From the NCBI RefSeq assembly GCF_000685275.1, contig NZ_ARYK01000005.1, positions 124,001-188,000 of the forward strand: a stretch of DNA of 64,000 nucleotides. The letters are read 5' to 3'. This document shows, one piece after another, positions 1 through 9,855 of this stretch. This DNA comes from Hyphomonas johnsonii MHS-2 (lineage in GTDB: Bacteria; Pseudomonadota; Alphaproteobacteria; Caulobacterales; Hyphomonadaceae). Position 1 is the first letter of the stretch, and each line of letters starts with the position of its first letter. The notes under the pieces are model-generated. The model worked only from the letters and a program-made list of their open reading frames with translations. It was not told the origin of the DNA and did not search any database. The position numbers and the translations under genes were made by a program.

Positions 1-834
1 CGCACCTGCTTTGTCTCATCCCTTGGCAGCGAAGCCGCTGAAGCGCTGGCCAGCAGCCAGCTCACCGAACCTGTCCTCTACCTCACCGCAAAATCCGACC
101 CCGCCGCCGTCGCGGCCGCAACCGGCGGGGATGTCATGCCCGGAGGGGCGGTAAGGGTGCCTGGAGGGGCCATAGAGGCCAAGGAAGGCTATGCGGAAGG
201 CGACTGGTGGGTACAGGACGCTGCGGCCATGCTGCCCGCCCAGCTGCTGGCACCGGCCGCCGGTGAGGCCGTGATCGACCTCTGCGCCGCGCCGGGTGGA
301 AAGACGCTCCAGCTCGCAGCGGCCGGCGCGCATGTCACGGCTGTCGACCGTTCCGCACCCAGGCTGCGCCTGCTGGAAGAAAACCTGGCCCGGACGGGTC
401 TTGAAGCCCGGATCGTGTCGGCGAACGCTGAAACCTGGCGTCCCGACGCGCCGGTCAGCAAGATCCTGCTCGATGCCCCCTGTTCCGCGCTCGGAACCCT
501 TCGGCGCCACCCTGAAGGCGCCCATATCAGGCGGGAGGCCGACATTGCCCGGTTTCCGGCCGTGCAGGCCCGTCTCCTCGCCGCAGCGACAGACATGCTC
601 CAGCCAGGCGGTACGCTGGTCTATTGCGTGTGTACGCCGCTCCCTGCCGAAGGCAGCGAGATCGTCGACGCCGCCATCGCTGAAGGCCGTCTCGAACGGC
701 GTCCAGTGGAGGCCCATGAGGTGCCGGGTTTTGAGGCGACGATCACGAAGGCGGGAGATTTATTGACCCTGCCCGGCCCGGGACGCGACCACGACACGTT
801 CTACATTGCCCGCCTGCAGCGGACCGAGCTGTGA
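1..834 (+). CDS. rsmB: RsmB/NOP2-type 16S rRNA (cytosine-C5) methyltransferase, 5' end outside window
   Basis: SAM-dependent methyltransferase expected to methylate C967 of 16S rRNA. The reading frame is open from base 1, so the N-terminal NusB-like part lies upstream of the window. Seen here: the SAM-binding motif DLCAAPGGKTLQLA, then LLDAPCSALGTLRRHP (the PC cysteine motif of the family) and the second catalytic-type cysteine in LVYCVCTPLPAEG. It ends at TGA 832-834. It heads a co-directional row with rpe and the heparinase gene, an order familiar from Caulobacterales. A weak 5-bp GC hairpin without a T-tract follows at about 840-854. Confidence 0.9.
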   Translation, partial: RTCFVSSLGSEAAEALASSQLTEPVLYLTAKSDPAAVAAATGGDVMPGGAVRVPGGAIEAKEGYAEGDWWVQDAAAMLPAQLLAPAAGEAVIDLCAAPGGKTLQLAAAGAHVTAVDRSAPRLRLLEENLARTGLEARIVSANAETWRPDAPVSKILLDAPCSALGTLRRHPEGAHIRREADIARFPAVQARLLAAATDMLQPGGTLVYCVCTPLPAEGSEIVDAAIAEGRLERRPVEAHEVPGFEATITKAGDLLTLPGPGRDHDTFYIARLQRTEL

Positions 835-1021
835 TTCCCGCCCGTTTTGCGGGCAAAGCCATGGTAAACAACCCACTTGGGCCCGTGCGATCGGGCACTG
901 CATTTGGCCGATCAGGCCATTGAAAAGTCGCAGATTACAACGAAATGAGCGCTGCAGGTTCATCTGCTATTCAGCTGAGCCGGGGCAAAACGTGCCCATA
1001 CAATGTGCAAGGAGCACTGAC

Positions 1022-1519
1022 ATGAATTCGACTACCCACTTCCGCACTGTTCCTGGCCGGTACATGGCCGGTGCACTGACCGCCCTGACGCTCGCCCTCG
1101 CGGGCTGTGCCAACAATCCGGGTGTCGGAACGACCAGCACCCAGTCCGTCGGCCAGGCTGCCACGGTCTATCAGGGCACCGTCACGTCGGTTCGGGCCGT
1201 CACCATCAAGCCGGACCGGTCTATTCTCGGCGTTGCCACAGGTGCCGTACTCGGCGGTCTTGCCGGGTCTGAACTCGGCGGCGGCGACAAGGCCCAGACG
1301 GCAGGCGCCATCGGCGGCGCGGTCGCTGGCGGCGTGATCGGCAACCAGGCCGGCAAGGCGCTCGGCACCAAGCAGGGCTATGCCTACATCGTCCGCTTCA
1401 GCAATGGCGAAGTGAAGGAAATCATCCAGGGCGCCGACATCTACATCGCGCCCGGCACGTCGGTCGACATTATTGCCGGTGCTGACGGCTGGAAACTGGT
1501 TCCCCGCGGCGGCTACTGA
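1022..1519 (+). CDS. Glycine-zipper 2TM-domain outer-membrane lipoprotein
   Basis: 165-aa predicted lipoprotein. The signal peptide ends in the lipobox LALAGC (Cys29). A glycine-zipper segment (ATGAVLGGLAGSELGG, then AGAIGGAVAGGVIGNQ) resembles the Rickettsia 17-kDa antigen/SlyB family, which sits in the outer membrane; the exact role is usually unknown. The C-terminal 60 residues look like a small beta-rich domain. I chose ATG 1022 because AAGGAG at 1009-1014 precedes it and the signal peptide starts there; the frame is open further upstream without a better start. It sits between rsmB and rpe, genes that otherwise tend to be close. Confidence 0.85.
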   Translation: MNSTTHFRTVPGRYMAGALTALTLALAGCANNPGVGTTSTQSVGQAATVYQGTVTSVRAVTIKPDRSILGVATGAVLGGLAGSELGGGDKAQTAGAIGGAVAGGVIGNQAGKALGTKQGYAYIVRFSNGEVKEIIQGADIYIAPGTSVDIIAGADGWKLVPRGGY

Positions 1520-1567
1520 TCCGGCCTGCCTGGCAGCCGGGCAAGCCATTAAATAATAGCTAACCGA

Positions 1568-1603
1568 CAGCCGGCTGCCTTGTGCGGCCGGCTGTTCCAT
1601 TTT
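1568..1603 (+). terminator. Probable intrinsic terminator after the glycine-zipper gene
   Basis: Stem CAGCCGGC (1568-1575) pairs with GCCGGCTG (1587-1594), followed by TTCCATTTT. The T-tract is interrupted, so termination may be partial. It lies just before the ribosome binding site of rpe. Confidence 0.5.
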
Positions 1604-1614
1604 AGGGAGGAAGG

Positions 1615-2283
1615 ATGAGTACGGTCTTGATTTCCCCGTCGATTCTCTCGGCCGATTTTGCGTGTCTCGGCGATGAGATCCGTGCGATCGACGCTGCGGG
1701 CGCGGACATGATCCACATTGACGTCATGGATGGCCACTTCGTGCCGAACCTGACCTTTGGGCCACCTGTGATCGAAAAACTCAGGCCACACACGAAAAAG
1801 CCCTTCGATGTGCACCTCATGATTGCGCCGGTGGATCCCTTCATTCCGGCCTTTGCGAAGGCCGGGGCCGATATCCTGACCGTGCATCCCGAAGCCGGCC
1901 CCCACCTCCACCGCACCCTCCAGGCCATCCGCGCAGCCGGCATGCGCCCCGGTGTGGCGCTCAATCCCGGCACACCCGCGGCGCTGGTCGAACCGGTCAT
2001 CGACAATGTCGACCTGATCCTCGTCATGTCGGTCAATCCAGGCTTTGGCGGCCAGGCTTTCATCGAAAGCCAGCTGCGCAAGGTCGAAATCCTGCGCCGG
2101 ATGATTGACCAGACCGGGCGTGACATAATCCTGGAGATTGATGGCGGCCTGAATTCAGAGACTGCGCCTCGCGCCATCTCGGCCGGGGTGACTGCGATTG
2201 TTGCCGGCTCCGCCGTTTTCAATGGTGGCGGCTCGGCCTATGGTGCCAATATTCGGGCCCTTCGGCCGGGCGTTCACGTATAG
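1615..2283 (+). CDS. rpe: Ribulose-phosphate 3-epimerase
   Basis: Interconverts D-ribulose 5-phosphate and D-xylulose 5-phosphate in the pentose phosphate pathway; cytoplasmic TIM barrel. The family metal/active-site residues are visible: [12 protein letters not shown] (residues 34-45, Asp36 and His34), His67 in DVHLM, and Asp176 in LEIDGG. The phosphate-binding VNPGFGGQ loop is at 140-147. At 222 aa the length is normal. GGGAGGAAGG just upstream is a strong Shine-Dalgarno for ATG 1615. It is followed after 11 nt by the heparinase-family gene, consistent with co-transcription. Confidence 0.96.
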   Translation: MSTVLISPSILSADFACLGDEIRAIDAAGADMIHIDVMDGHFVPNLTFGPPVIEKLRPHTKKPFDVHLMIAPVDPFIPAFAKAGADILTVHPEAGPHLHRTLQAIRAAGMRPGVALNPGTPAALVEPVIDNVDLILVMSVNPGFGGQAFIESQLRKVEILRRMIDQTGRDIILEIDGGLNSETAPRAISAGVTAIVAGSAVFNGGGSAYGANIRALRPGVHV

Positions 2284-2294
2284 TAGCTTACAGG

Positions 2295-4034
2295 ATGGGT
2301 CGTGCCTTGGGAGGTGGAGACAGCGAATTCCAAGCTGACCGGCGAAGATCCGTAGCTGATGACGCGGCAATCTGGCGTCGATTCCGCGGCGTTGGCGGCG
2401 AAGATGCGCGCATCGGCGCCCTGCAGCGCCTGAAGCTTGCCGGCGCTGTGCCTTCGGGCTTTTCTGTCCGTCTTCCCGATATCATTCCGCCCGACACATG
2501 GCGCGGCGAGGCGCTGATGCGCGACACGTGGCGCATCGGGATGGAGCGGCTGACCCTTCCCAAGGGCGCCGCACCCTGGACCGCTGCCCTGCCCTCGCGC
2601 CATTACGCAGACCGCCTGCACCGCTTTGACTGGCTGCCCGACCTCATTTCTCAGGGCGAGGCCGGCGAACAACGCGCTGTCGAATTCGTCGATTCCTGGA
2701 TCGAGGCATTCGGTGCATTCGACGGATTTGCCTGGCGCGCCGAGCCGACAGCCTATCGTTTGTGGAACTGGATGCGCTGTTCGGACGTGCTGTTCCCGAA
2801 CGGTGGCGGGTCCGAAAGAGACGCACGGATGGAAAACCTCGTGCGCCAACTGCGGTACCTGGCCGACGCGCTGGAGCATACGTCAGACCCGAAAACCCGC
2901 TGGATGGGATCCTGCGTGCTCGTGGCGCGCGCGATCTGCCTCGACGGTGGACAGAAGCTCGACGAAGCACTTGCCCGCCTCGATGGGGAATGCACCGCGC
3001 AGATCCTGCCGGATGGCGGCCATGTCAGCCGCAGCCCTGCGCGGTTGCTGTCAGCGCTCCTCAACCTCCTCACGCTGCAGGAGGTGCTGCAGCAGGCTGG
3101 CCATGTGGTTCCGGAATTCTTCGGGAAGTGGGTATCGCGCATGGGGGCGATGCTCGCCTTCTTCCAGACCGAGGACGGTGCCCTCAACACGTTCAATGAT
3201 GGCGACGAGGCCCGCCCCGAAACTGTCGAAGCGGCGCTGTCCCGTCTCAGCGCGCCGCCCCGGCGGTTCACGTTCGCCCCCAAGTCAGGCTTCCAGAAAC
3301 TGCAGAAGGGCGCGTTGCGGCTTGTCCTCGACTGCGGCGAGGCGCCCTTGCCGCCGTTCGGCGATTTTGCCCATGCCGGCGCCCTCGGCTTCGAACTGTC
3401 CGACGGCCCCGCCCGCATCGTCACCTCGTGCGGGTACAGCGCCGAGGTCAACGTCGACTGGCAGGCGGCTGTCCGCCGCACCGGCGCCCACTCCACGCTC
3501 GTCCTGGCCGGCCGCGACTCCTCCAGTTTCGTCATGAATGATGAAAGCCGCGTCCTGGCTGCCAGCGGTCCGGAAGGCATTTCAGCCAAGCGGCTGGAGG
3601 AATCCGACGAGATCTGGCTGGACGCCCAGCACAGCGGCTACAAGGCGCCCTGCGGCCTGCTGCACCGCCGGCGCCTGTTCATGTCCGGCGACGGCGCCCG
3701 CCTGACAGGCGAAGACTCGCTGGTCCGGCCGATTTCCCAGCCACCTTCCGACGATAACAAGTTCATCAATTTCGAGATCCGCTTCCATCTCCATCCGACG
3801 GTAACTGCCATGATGTCTCGCGATGCTATCCGACTGATCTGTGACAATGGGACTGTCTGGCGTTTCAAGACCAGCCATGAGGGTACCCGCCTCGAACGCA
3901 CCGTCTATCTCGCGCGCGGGATTGTCGAACAACCCGAGCAGATCGTCATGGCCGGCTATGCAGACCCGAACGGCGACGGCAATGAGCCGCCCAATTGCGT
4001 GCGCTGGGCATTCCTGCGGGAGGCAGCGGCATGA
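2295..4034 (+). CDS. Heparinase II/III family protein
   Basis: 579-aa protein resembling the alphaproteobacterial heparinase II/III-like proteins encoded between rpe and purH. The N-terminal half is alpha-helical (probable alpha/alpha toroid, with LHRFDWLPDLISQ and YRLWNWMRC typical of the group) and the C-terminal half (about 290-560) matches the beta-sandwich heparinase_II_III region (FGDFAHAGALGFELSDG). No signal peptide is evident at this start, so location is unclear; true polysaccharide lyase activity is not shown for most relatives. The start at 2295 has AGG only 1 nt upstream, so initiation may lie elsewhere in the first 30 codons. Its stop overlaps the next gene in ATGA, implying translational coupling. 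Confidence 0.85.
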   Translation: MGRALGGGDSEFQADRRRSVADDAAIWRRFRGVGGEDARIGALQRLKLAGAVPSGFSVRLPDIIPPDTWRGEALMRDTWRIGMERLTLPKGAAPWTAALPSRHYADRLHRFDWLPDLISQGEAGEQRAVEFVDSWIEAFGAFDGFAWRAEPTAYRLWNWMRCSDVLFPNGGGSERDARMENLVRQLRYLADALEHTSDPKTRWMGSCVLVARAICLDGGQKLDEALARLDGECTAQILPDGGHVSRSPARLLSALLNLLTLQEVLQQAGHVVPEFFGKWVSRMGAMLAFFQTEDGALNTFNDGDEARPETVEAALSRLSAPPRRFTFAPKSGFQKLQKGALRLVLDCGEAPLPPFGDFAHAGALGFELSDGPARIVTSCGYSAEVNVDWQAAVRRTGAHSTLVLAGRDSSSFVMNDESRVLAASGPEGISAKRLEESDEIWLDAQHSGYKAPCGLLHRRRLFMSGDGARLTGEDSLVRPISQPPSDDNKFINFEIRFHLHPTVTAMMSRDAIRLICDNGTVWRFKTSHEGTRLERTVYLARGIVEQPEQIVMAGYADPNGDGNEPPNCVRWAFLREAAA

Positions 4035-5923
4035 ACCCGCTCCATGCTGCCCGCCGCGCCATGGCGCTGACGCTCGGATTCGACATTGTTGCGGCCACCG
4101 CCGCGATGATCCTTGCCTCTATCCTCGTCTGGTCGTCCGACAAGGTGGTCGGGGCATTGTCTCTGGACGCAATGATCGTCAGCACGACGTGTTTCGTGGT
4201 CGCGGTCGGCGCCGGATTCGTTATCCGCGGCGTGCAGAAGCAGGTCTGGCGCCACATGGGCTGGCCGGATGCCGTGATGATCGTCCAGGCGATCGGATTG
4301 TCGACCCTGATCTACCTGCCGGTCATGCTGTTGCTGAGCAGTCGGCTCGTGGCGCCCTGGGCAACCCTTCTCGTCGCACTCGTCCTGTTGACGGTCTTCC
4401 TGTTCTCGGGACGCATGCTGGCGTTGTCGCGATCGACACGCATGCCGCTGCAGATATTCAGCCCGGTTGCCCGGGCCGGCCAGCCGGTCCTCCTGGTCGG
4501 GGATGTCGACAGTTGCGTGAACGTGCTTCGCCGGCTGCAGGGCTCACCGCAGGGCGGCAAGGTCCGCGTACTCGGCGTGGTCGAAATGCGTGGCAAGGAT
4601 CCCGGCCGGGCCATTCGTGGCGTGCCGATCATGGGCTGCCTGAGCGATCTCGGCACGGTGATCGATGTGATGAAGGTGCGCTACGGACAAACGCCCTGGG
4701 TCGCGGTAACCGGGGTCGCGCGCGAGCGCGACGGCATGTTGCAGGTCCTGGCCGTTGCCTCGACCCACGGCGCCGAGATCATGGCGCTCGGCAGCGACGA
4801 GGCCGCGCAGGTGCTCGAGCCCGTGCACCCTGCAGACCTGCTCTCCCGGCCGGAACGCCAGCTCGACATCACGCCAGTGCGCAGCATCGTGGAAGGTGCC
4901 AAAGTGCTGGTCACCGGTGGCGGCGGCACGATCGGCTCGGAACTGGCGCGCCAGGTCGCGGCCCTGTCTCCTGCCTGTCTCACCGTGCTCGACGCGTCGG
5001 AATTCAATCTCTACAGCATCGACATGTCCCTTGCGGCCGAGGCGCCTGGCGTTGAGGTCGTGACCCGGCTGGGCGACGTCCGCGATACGGCGCGTCTGAC
5101 AGATGTCTTCCAGCGCGCCCAGCCGGATCTCGTGATCCACGCGGCCGCGCTGAAACATGTTCCCCTGATGGAACACAATCTCTGCGAAGCGATCCTCACC
5201 AATGTCGCCGGCGCCGTGAGTGCCGCGCGCGCCGCGGTCTCCGTCGGGGCCAAACGCTTCGTGTTCATTTCAACCGACAAGGCCGTTGATCCCGACAATG
5301 TCATGGGCGCAACCAAGCGGCTCGCGGAAATCGCGGTGTCGCGCATCGCGGCAGAATCGAACATGTCCGCATCCATGGTCCGGTTCGGGAACGTGCTTGG
5401 ATCGTCGGGCTCGGTCGTGCCGCTGTTCGAGCGTCAAATTGCCGCCGGCGGGCCGATCACGCTGACCGATCCGGGGGTCACGCGGTTCTTCATGACCGTT
5501 GAGGAAGCCTCTTCCCTCGTGCTGCAGGCCGCCGCACTCGGTGGCGGGCAAGGCACGTCCGACCTGTTCGTTCTGGACATGGGCGAACCGATCCCGATCC
5601 TGCAACTGGCCGAGACGATGATCCGCCTCAAGGGCTGTGTCCCGGGAGTCGACATCGAGATCGTGACTATGGGCCTGCGCGACGGTGAAAAGATGCACGA
5701 AGTGCTGACCTATGACCACGAACAGATCAGCCCGACCCGCGTCGACGGGATCAACCGGGTCGCATCGGTCAATGGCCATGGCGAACTGTTCGACAAGCAG
5801 CTGTTGGCCCTGATCGAGGCTGCCAGCCGTCGCGACCGCTCCGAAGCCCTGCGCCTGCTCGGTATCCTGGTGCCGGAATACGGTGCCAATCGCGCAGAAC
5901 GACTTCAACGCCACAGCGCTTGA
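4031..5923 (+). CDS. Membrane-bound nucleotide-sugar 4,6-dehydratase/epimerase (FlaA1/CapD/WbpM type)
   Basis: 630-aa polysaccharide biosynthesis protein. Four predicted membrane segments (about 15-35, 47-66, 84-103, 108-130) are followed by a CoA-binding-like Rossmann region (150-280) and an extended SDR domain with the NAD loop TGGGGTIG (295-302). The active-site block STDKAVDPDNVMGATK (414-429) includes the conserved lysine 429. Relatives dehydrate UDP-GlcNAc to 4-keto-6-deoxy sugars for capsule, O-antigen or flagellin glycans. ATG 4031 overlaps the heparinase stop (ATGA). No other sugar-nucleotide gene lies nearby, so the partner pathway is elsewhere. The gene appears inserted into the usual heparinase-purH junction. 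Confidence 0.88.
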   Translation: MNPLHAARRAMALTLGFDIVAATAAMILASILVWSSDKVVGALSLDAMIVSTTCFVVAVGAGFVIRGVQKQVWRHMGWPDAVMIVQAIGLSTLIYLPVMLLLSSRLVAPWATLLVALVLLTVFLFSGRMLALSRSTRMPLQIFSPVARAGQPVLLVGDVDSCVNVLRRLQGSPQGGKVRVLGVVEMRGKDPGRAIRGVPIMGCLSDLGTVIDVMKVRYGQTPWVAVTGVARERDGMLQVLAVASTHGAEIMALGSDEAAQVLEPVHPADLLSRPERQLDITPVRSIVEGAKVLVTGGGGTIGSELARQVAALSPACLTVLDASEFNLYSIDMSLAAEAPGVEVVTRLGDVRDTARLTDVFQRAQPDLVIHAAALKHVPLMEHNLCEAILTNVAGAVSAARAAVSVGAKRFVFISTDKAVDPDNVMGATKRLAEIAVSRIAAESNMSASMVRFGNVLGSSGSVVPLFERQIAAGGPITLTDPGVTRFFMTVEEASSLVLQAAALGGGQGTSDLFVLDMGEPIPILQLAETMIRLKGCVPGVDIEIVTMGLRDGEKMHEVLTYDHEQISPTRVDGINRVASVNGHGELFDKQLLALIEAASRRDRSEALRLLGILVPEYGANRAERLQRHSA

Positions 5924-5980
5924 CGCTCTGGCCGGTCGTGCTACCCCGCGCGGACTGATTCAGCCGCCAGAGGAAACACC

Positions 5981-7582
5981 ATGTCCGACCCAAACAGCGG
6001 ATCCGCCATTCGCGTCCGCAGAGCCCTGCTTTCGGTTTCGGACAAGTCAGGCCTCGTCGACCAGGCCCGCAAACTCGCCGCAATGGGCGTCGAACTGGTG
6101 TCTACGGGCGGCACGTCGAAACTGCTGAAAGAGGCAGGCCTTGCGGTAAAGGACGTCGCCGACCTTACCGGCTTCCCGGAAATGATGGACGGGCGCGTCA
6201 AGACGCTTCACCCGGCCGTGCATGGCGGCCTGCTCTACCTGCGCGACAACCCGTCCCACGTGAAGGATGCCGAGACCCACGGCATCGGCGCCATCGACCT
6301 CATCTACGTCAATCTCTACCCGTTCGAGGCGACCGTCGCTTCCGGCGCGGATTTCGAGACCTGCATCGAGAATATCGACATTGGCGGCCCGGCCATGCTG
6401 CGCGCCGCCGCCAAGAACGGTGCCTTCGTGGCCGTCTGCACCGATGGCGGCGATGTCGACGCGGTGATCGCTGACATGGAAGCCAATGACGGCCAGGTGC
6501 CTGTCTCGCTCTGCCGCAAGCTGGCGGCCAAGACCTATGCCCGCACCGCCGCCTATGACGCCGCCATCTCCGGGTGGTATGCCGACCAGCTTGGCGAGAG
6601 CGCGCCCGACTGGGCTGCGATCGGCGGCAAGCTGCAGGAAGCCCTGCGCTATGGTGAGAACCCGCACCAGAAGGCCGCCTTCTACGTCACCGGCGCAACG
6701 CGCCCCGGCGTCGCCACAGCGAAACAACTTCAAGGCAAGGCGCTCTCCTACAACAATATCAATGATACGGATGCGGCCTACGAACTGATCGGCGAACTGG
6801 GCGCGGAAACGCCGACCGTTGCCATCATCAAGCACGCCAATCCGTGCGGTGTCGCGCAGGGCAAGACCATCATCGAGGCCTATCGCGCTGCCCTCGCCTG
6901 CGATTCAACATCAGCCTTTGGCGGCATCGTTGCCCTCAACCGCCCACTGGACGAGACGACGGCGAAAGAGATTTCCCAGGTCTTCACGGAAGTGGTCATC
7001 GCCCCCGGCGCCGATGCGGCCGCCGAAGCGGTCTTCGCGAAGAAGAAAAATCTCCGCCTCCTGATCACCGAAGGCCTGCCGGATCCGGCCGCACCGGGCC
7101 ATTTCGTCAAGACGGTGGCAGGTGGCTTCCTGATGCAGGACCGTGACTTCGGCCGCATCACCCGGGCCGACCTGAAAGTGGTGACGAAGATTGCCCCGAC
7201 CGAGCAGCAACTCGATGACCTGCTCTTCGCCTGGCGCGTCGCCAAGCACGTCAAGTCGAACACGATTGTCTATGCCAAGGACGGCGCCACGGTGGGTGTC
7301 GGCGCTGGCCAGATGAGCCGCATCGACTCCGCCCGCATCGCCGCGCGCAAGGCCGAGGATGCCGCCGAAGTCGCTGGCTGGCCGGAGCCGAGGACGAAGG
7401 GTTGCGTCGCCGCGTCAGACGCCTTCTTCCCCTTCGCCGACGGCTTGCTGCAGGCCGCTTCGGCTGGCGCGGTTGCCGTCATCCAGCCCGGCGGGTCGAT
7501 CCGCGACGACGAAGTGATCGCCGCCGCGGATGAAGCCGGCCTTGCCATGGTGTTCACCGGCATGCGCCACTTCCGGCACTAG
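5981..7582 (+). CDS. purH: Bifunctional AICAR formyltransferase/IMP cyclohydrolase
   Basis: Catalyses the last two steps of de novo IMP synthesis. The N-terminal IMP cyclohydrolase (MGS-like) domain spans about 1-150 ([26 protein letters not shown]) and the AICAR transformylase covers the rest, with the catalytic KHANPCG motif and CDSTSAFGG, ending in [11 protein letters not shown]. At 533 aa it is full length. The gap to the preceding dehydratase gene is 57 nt. It is convergent with the quinone-reductase-like gene with only 11 nt between stops, and no hairpin is visible there. Confidence 0.97.
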   Translation: MSDPNSGSAIRVRRALLSVSDKSGLVDQARKLAAMGVELVSTGGTSKLLKEAGLAVKDVADLTGFPEMMDGRVKTLHPAVHGGLLYLRDNPSHVKDAETHGIGAIDLIYVNLYPFEATVASGADFETCIENIDIGGPAMLRAAAKNGAFVAVCTDGGDVDAVIADMEANDGQVPVSLCRKLAAKTYARTAAYDAAISGWYADQLGESAPDWAAIGGKLQEALRYGENPHQKAAFYVTGATRPGVATAKQLQGKALSYNNINDTDAAYELIGELGAETPTVAIIKHANPCGVAQGKTIIEAYRAALACDSTSAFGGIVALNRPLDETTAKEISQVFTEVVIAPGADAAAEAVFAKKKNLRLLITEGLPDPAAPGHFVKTVAGGFLMQDRDFGRITRADLKVVTKIAPTEQQLDDLLFAWRVAKHVKSNTIVYAKDGATVGVGAGQMSRIDSARIAARKAEDAAEVAGWPEPRTKGCVAASDAFFPFADGLLQAASAGAVAVIQPGGSIRDDEVIAAADEAGLAMVFTGMRHFRH

Positions 7583-7593
7583 GCCCGCCTCTC

Positions 7594-8598
7594 TCAGATA
7601 GACAGGACGATCTTGCCGAAATGCTTTTGCGAAGCCTGATGGGCGAACGCATCTGCAATCTTGTCGAGCGGGAATGTCTGGTCCAGCACCGGCTTGATGC
7701 CATTGGCCTCGATCGCCGCAATCATGTCTTCCTGCATGCTTGCGGATCCGACCGTGATGCCTGACAGCGTGATGTTCATCGAGAACAGCGCCGCTGTCGG
7801 CACCTCTCCCGAAACGCCGGTCAGCACACCGATCAGCGAGATGTGCCCGCCCATCCTGCTTGCGGCGATCGACTGGGCAAGTGTCCCCGGTCCGCCGATT
7901 TCGACCACTTCGTCAACGCCGCGCCCGCCAGTCAGGGCCTTGGCTTTCTTGCCCCAGTCAGGCGTCGTCTTGTAATTGATCAGGTGGTCCGCGCCGAGCG
8001 CCTTCATGCGTTCGAGCTTTTCATCCGACGAGGAGGTCGAGATCACCCGCGCGCCGGCCGCCTTGGCAAATTGCAGCGCGAAGACCGACACGCCGCCCGT
8101 GCCCTGTGTCAGCACCCAATCGCCGGGCTTGATTCGGGCTTCCACCATCAGCGCCCGCCAGGCTGTCAGCGCGGCGCAGGGCAGCGTGGCGGCCTCCTCG
8201 AAGGAATAGCCTTCCGGCATCCGCGTGAACGCCGTCTCGGGCGCCGCGACGAGTTCGGCGGCAAAGCCGTCCGCCCCGTCTCCGGGCACGCTGGAGAAGC
8301 CTGCCATCTGCGGTGCGCCGGCATGCCAGTTCGGAAAGAACAGGCCCAGAACCTTGTCGCCTGGTTTGAACCGCGATGCCCCTTCGCCGACAGACACCAC
8401 TTCGCAGGCCCCGTCCGACATCGGGATCCGCCCGTCCGGCGTGGGGATTCCCCCCATGACGACGACGAAGTCATGATAATTGAGACTGCTTGCCTTGACG
8501 CGAACGAGAATTTCACCCCGTCCGGGTTTCGGGTCCGGGCGCTCTTCGATCACCAGGTTTCCGGGACCTCCGGGCTTTTTGACGGCGGCTACTTTCAT
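7594..8598 (-). CDS. Zinc-independent MDR-family NAD(P)H oxidoreductase (quinone reductase-like)
   Basis: 334-aa member of the medium-chain dehydrogenase/reductase family. The N-terminal GroES-like domain is at about 1-120 and the Rossmann domain at about 130-280, with the nucleotide-binding stretch TQGTGGVSVFALQFAKAAGA. The structural-zinc cysteine cluster and the catalytic Cys/His zinc ligands of true alcohol dehydrogenases are absent, favouring an NADPH:quinone or enoyl reductase activity; the substrate is unknown. The frame extends 27 codons further upstream, but ATG 8598 is preceded by AGAGGAAG and matches the family N-terminus MKVAAVKKPG. Confidence 0.85.
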   Translation of the reverse strand: MKVAAVKKPGGPGNLVIEERPDPKPGRGEILVRVKASSLNYHDFVVVMGGIPTPDGRIPMSDGACEVVSVGEGASRFKPGDKVLGLFFPNWHAGAPQMAGFSSVPGDGADGFAAELVAAPETAFTRMPEGYSFEEAATLPCAALTAWRALMVEARIKPGDWVLTQGTGGVSVFALQFAKAAGARVISTSSSDEKLERMKALGADHLINYKTTPDWGKKAKALTGGRGVDEVVEIGGPGTLAQSIAASRMGGHISLIGVLTGVSGEVPTAALFSMNITLSGITVGSASMQEDMIAAIEANGIKPVLDQTFPLDKIADAFAHQASQKHFGKIVLSI

Positions 8599-8659
8599 GG
8601 GGTGCTTCCTCTTCGCTTTCACCGAACGTGGGTTGGCGACGTTAGGGAAGTCAAGCAGA

Positions 8660-9154
8660 TCAGTCGGGTTCCGCGACAAGACTCACGGTGTAGCAGAACC
8701 GCCCCGCCTCGGGACGCGGCGTCGCCAGGTCGATATAGTCAGCGCCCGAGCCATGATACGCCATCCCGGAGGTGCGGCCCGCGGGCCGGGCGAAAACCGC
8801 ACAGATCTGGGCTTTCCGGTCGTTAATGGGCACAATCTCGAACGCCTCGCCTGAAATCGGATCGTCCTGCCATTGCGCATTGCGACACCCTGCGGCAAGC
8901 CGCGCCGGCGAACCTGAATCCTCGATCGCTATCCGGACGCTCTGCATGTCTTCCGGCAGGAGGCCAATCCCGCGGTGATAGCAGTTGAGCGCGTTGGCAG
9001 TCACTGCCAGCGCCTGAAGGCGCGCTGCGTCCTGGTTTTCCTGCCGCGCTGCTCCCGGACCGCCAATGATCGCGAGCCCCGCAACAATGGCGGCACCGGC
9101 CACCCCGACAAGCGCGATGGCCAGCCAGTCTCCGGATTCACTGGGAGTCCACAT
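8660..9154 (-). CDS. Hypothetical single-pass membrane protein
   Basis: 164-aa protein that I do not recognise. One N-terminal membrane segment (IALVGVAGAAIVAGLAIIGG, about 12-31) is followed by a hydrophilic domain with four cysteines (in LNCYHRG, AGCRNAQ, AQICAVF and RFCYTVS), which could form two disulfides if periplasmic. ATG 9154 lies inside the end of the upstream DUF5671 gene (17-nt overlap, preceded by GGAGA), so the two are translationally coupled and probably work together. Confidence 0.7.
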   Translation of the reverse strand: MWTPSESGDWLAIALVGVAGAAIVAGLAIIGGPGAARQENQDAARLQALAVTANALNCYHRGIGLLPEDMQSVRIAIEDSGSPARLAAGCRNAQWQDDPISGEAFEIVPINDRKAQICAVFARPAGRTSGMAYHGSGADYIDLATPRPEAGRFCYTVSLVAEPD

Positions 9155-9791
9155 CGCCCTTGTCTCCCTTTTCTGCATTGCCGATGAAATAGGTGAAGAT
9201 CGCCCCTGCGATCACGGCCACCACAAGGGATTTGAGGACAAACCGCACGGTCAGGTCTCCACCGAGGAAATTGTAGACTAGCGACATGCCGTCCCCAACC
9301 AGCGTACAGCCGGCGATGACGAGGCTGATATAGGTCAGCCATTTGCGAATGCGTGACCGCTGCATTTGCGGGTTCCGGCGCCGCGCGCCGCGCAGGATGT
9401 AACCCAGCCAGAGGAAGATCGGTGTCGCCACCAACAGGCCCGACACGCCGCTGCGAACCTGCGATTTCAGCCTCAGCACACGATAGTCGTTCGGGTTTGC
9501 CTTGTCCGGAAAGGCATACTCGATCAGCGCGAACAGCAGCGAGCCGAGGCTGTAGGACACAATGCCCAGCAGGATGAAGAACAGAAGGTAGAAGAAGGCT
9601 TCGCGGGCTGAAAGGTAAGGCTGCGGGCGGGGCACGGCGACCGGGAAGACCACATCGGAAAACGTTTCCAGCGCCGCGTCAACTTCGCCCTTGCGCCAGC
9701 CGGCCTTGGCCAGTGCGTCAACGATGGCGGTGCGCGACTGCCCTCGTTCGAGGCTCTCCTTGACGAATTCCACGAGTGTCTTGTCGGCCAT
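9138..9791 (-). CDS. DUF5671-type multi-pass membrane protein
   Basis: 217 aa. The first 45 residues look like a small helical domain (FVKESLERGQSRTAIVDALAKAGW, a UBA/CUE-like or SHOCT-like helical hairpin). They are followed by four predicted membrane segments at about 67-90, 118-134, 151-170 and 188-205, the arrangement of DUF5671 proteins. The function of the family is not established. Its 3' end overlaps the start of the next gene on the same strand, so the two form a small membrane-protein operon. Confidence 0.75.
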   Translation of the reverse strand: MADKTLVEFVKESLERGQSRTAIVDALAKAGWRKGEVDAALETFSDVVFPVAVPRPQPYLSAREAFFYLLFFILLGIVSYSLGSLLFALIEYAFPDKANPNDYRVLRLKSQVRSGVSGLLVATPIFLWLGYILRGARRRNPQMQRSRIRKWLTYISLVIAGCTLVGDGMSLVYNFLGGDLTVRFVLKSLVVAVIAGAIFTYFIGNAEKGDKGDVDSQ

Positions 9792-9855
9792 CGCGTCCTC
9801 ACTCCCCTGTTCCGGCAGTCAGTCTATCCCGTCTCCCAGTCCGTCACCAGTCGGA

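Noticed and set aside
971-1600. Long antisense frames across the glycine-zipper, gltB and carboxyltransferase genes
   Set aside because: These are third-position-GC shadows on the strand opposite to well-supported genes; their composition is Arg/Gly/Ala/His-biased and no domain is visible.
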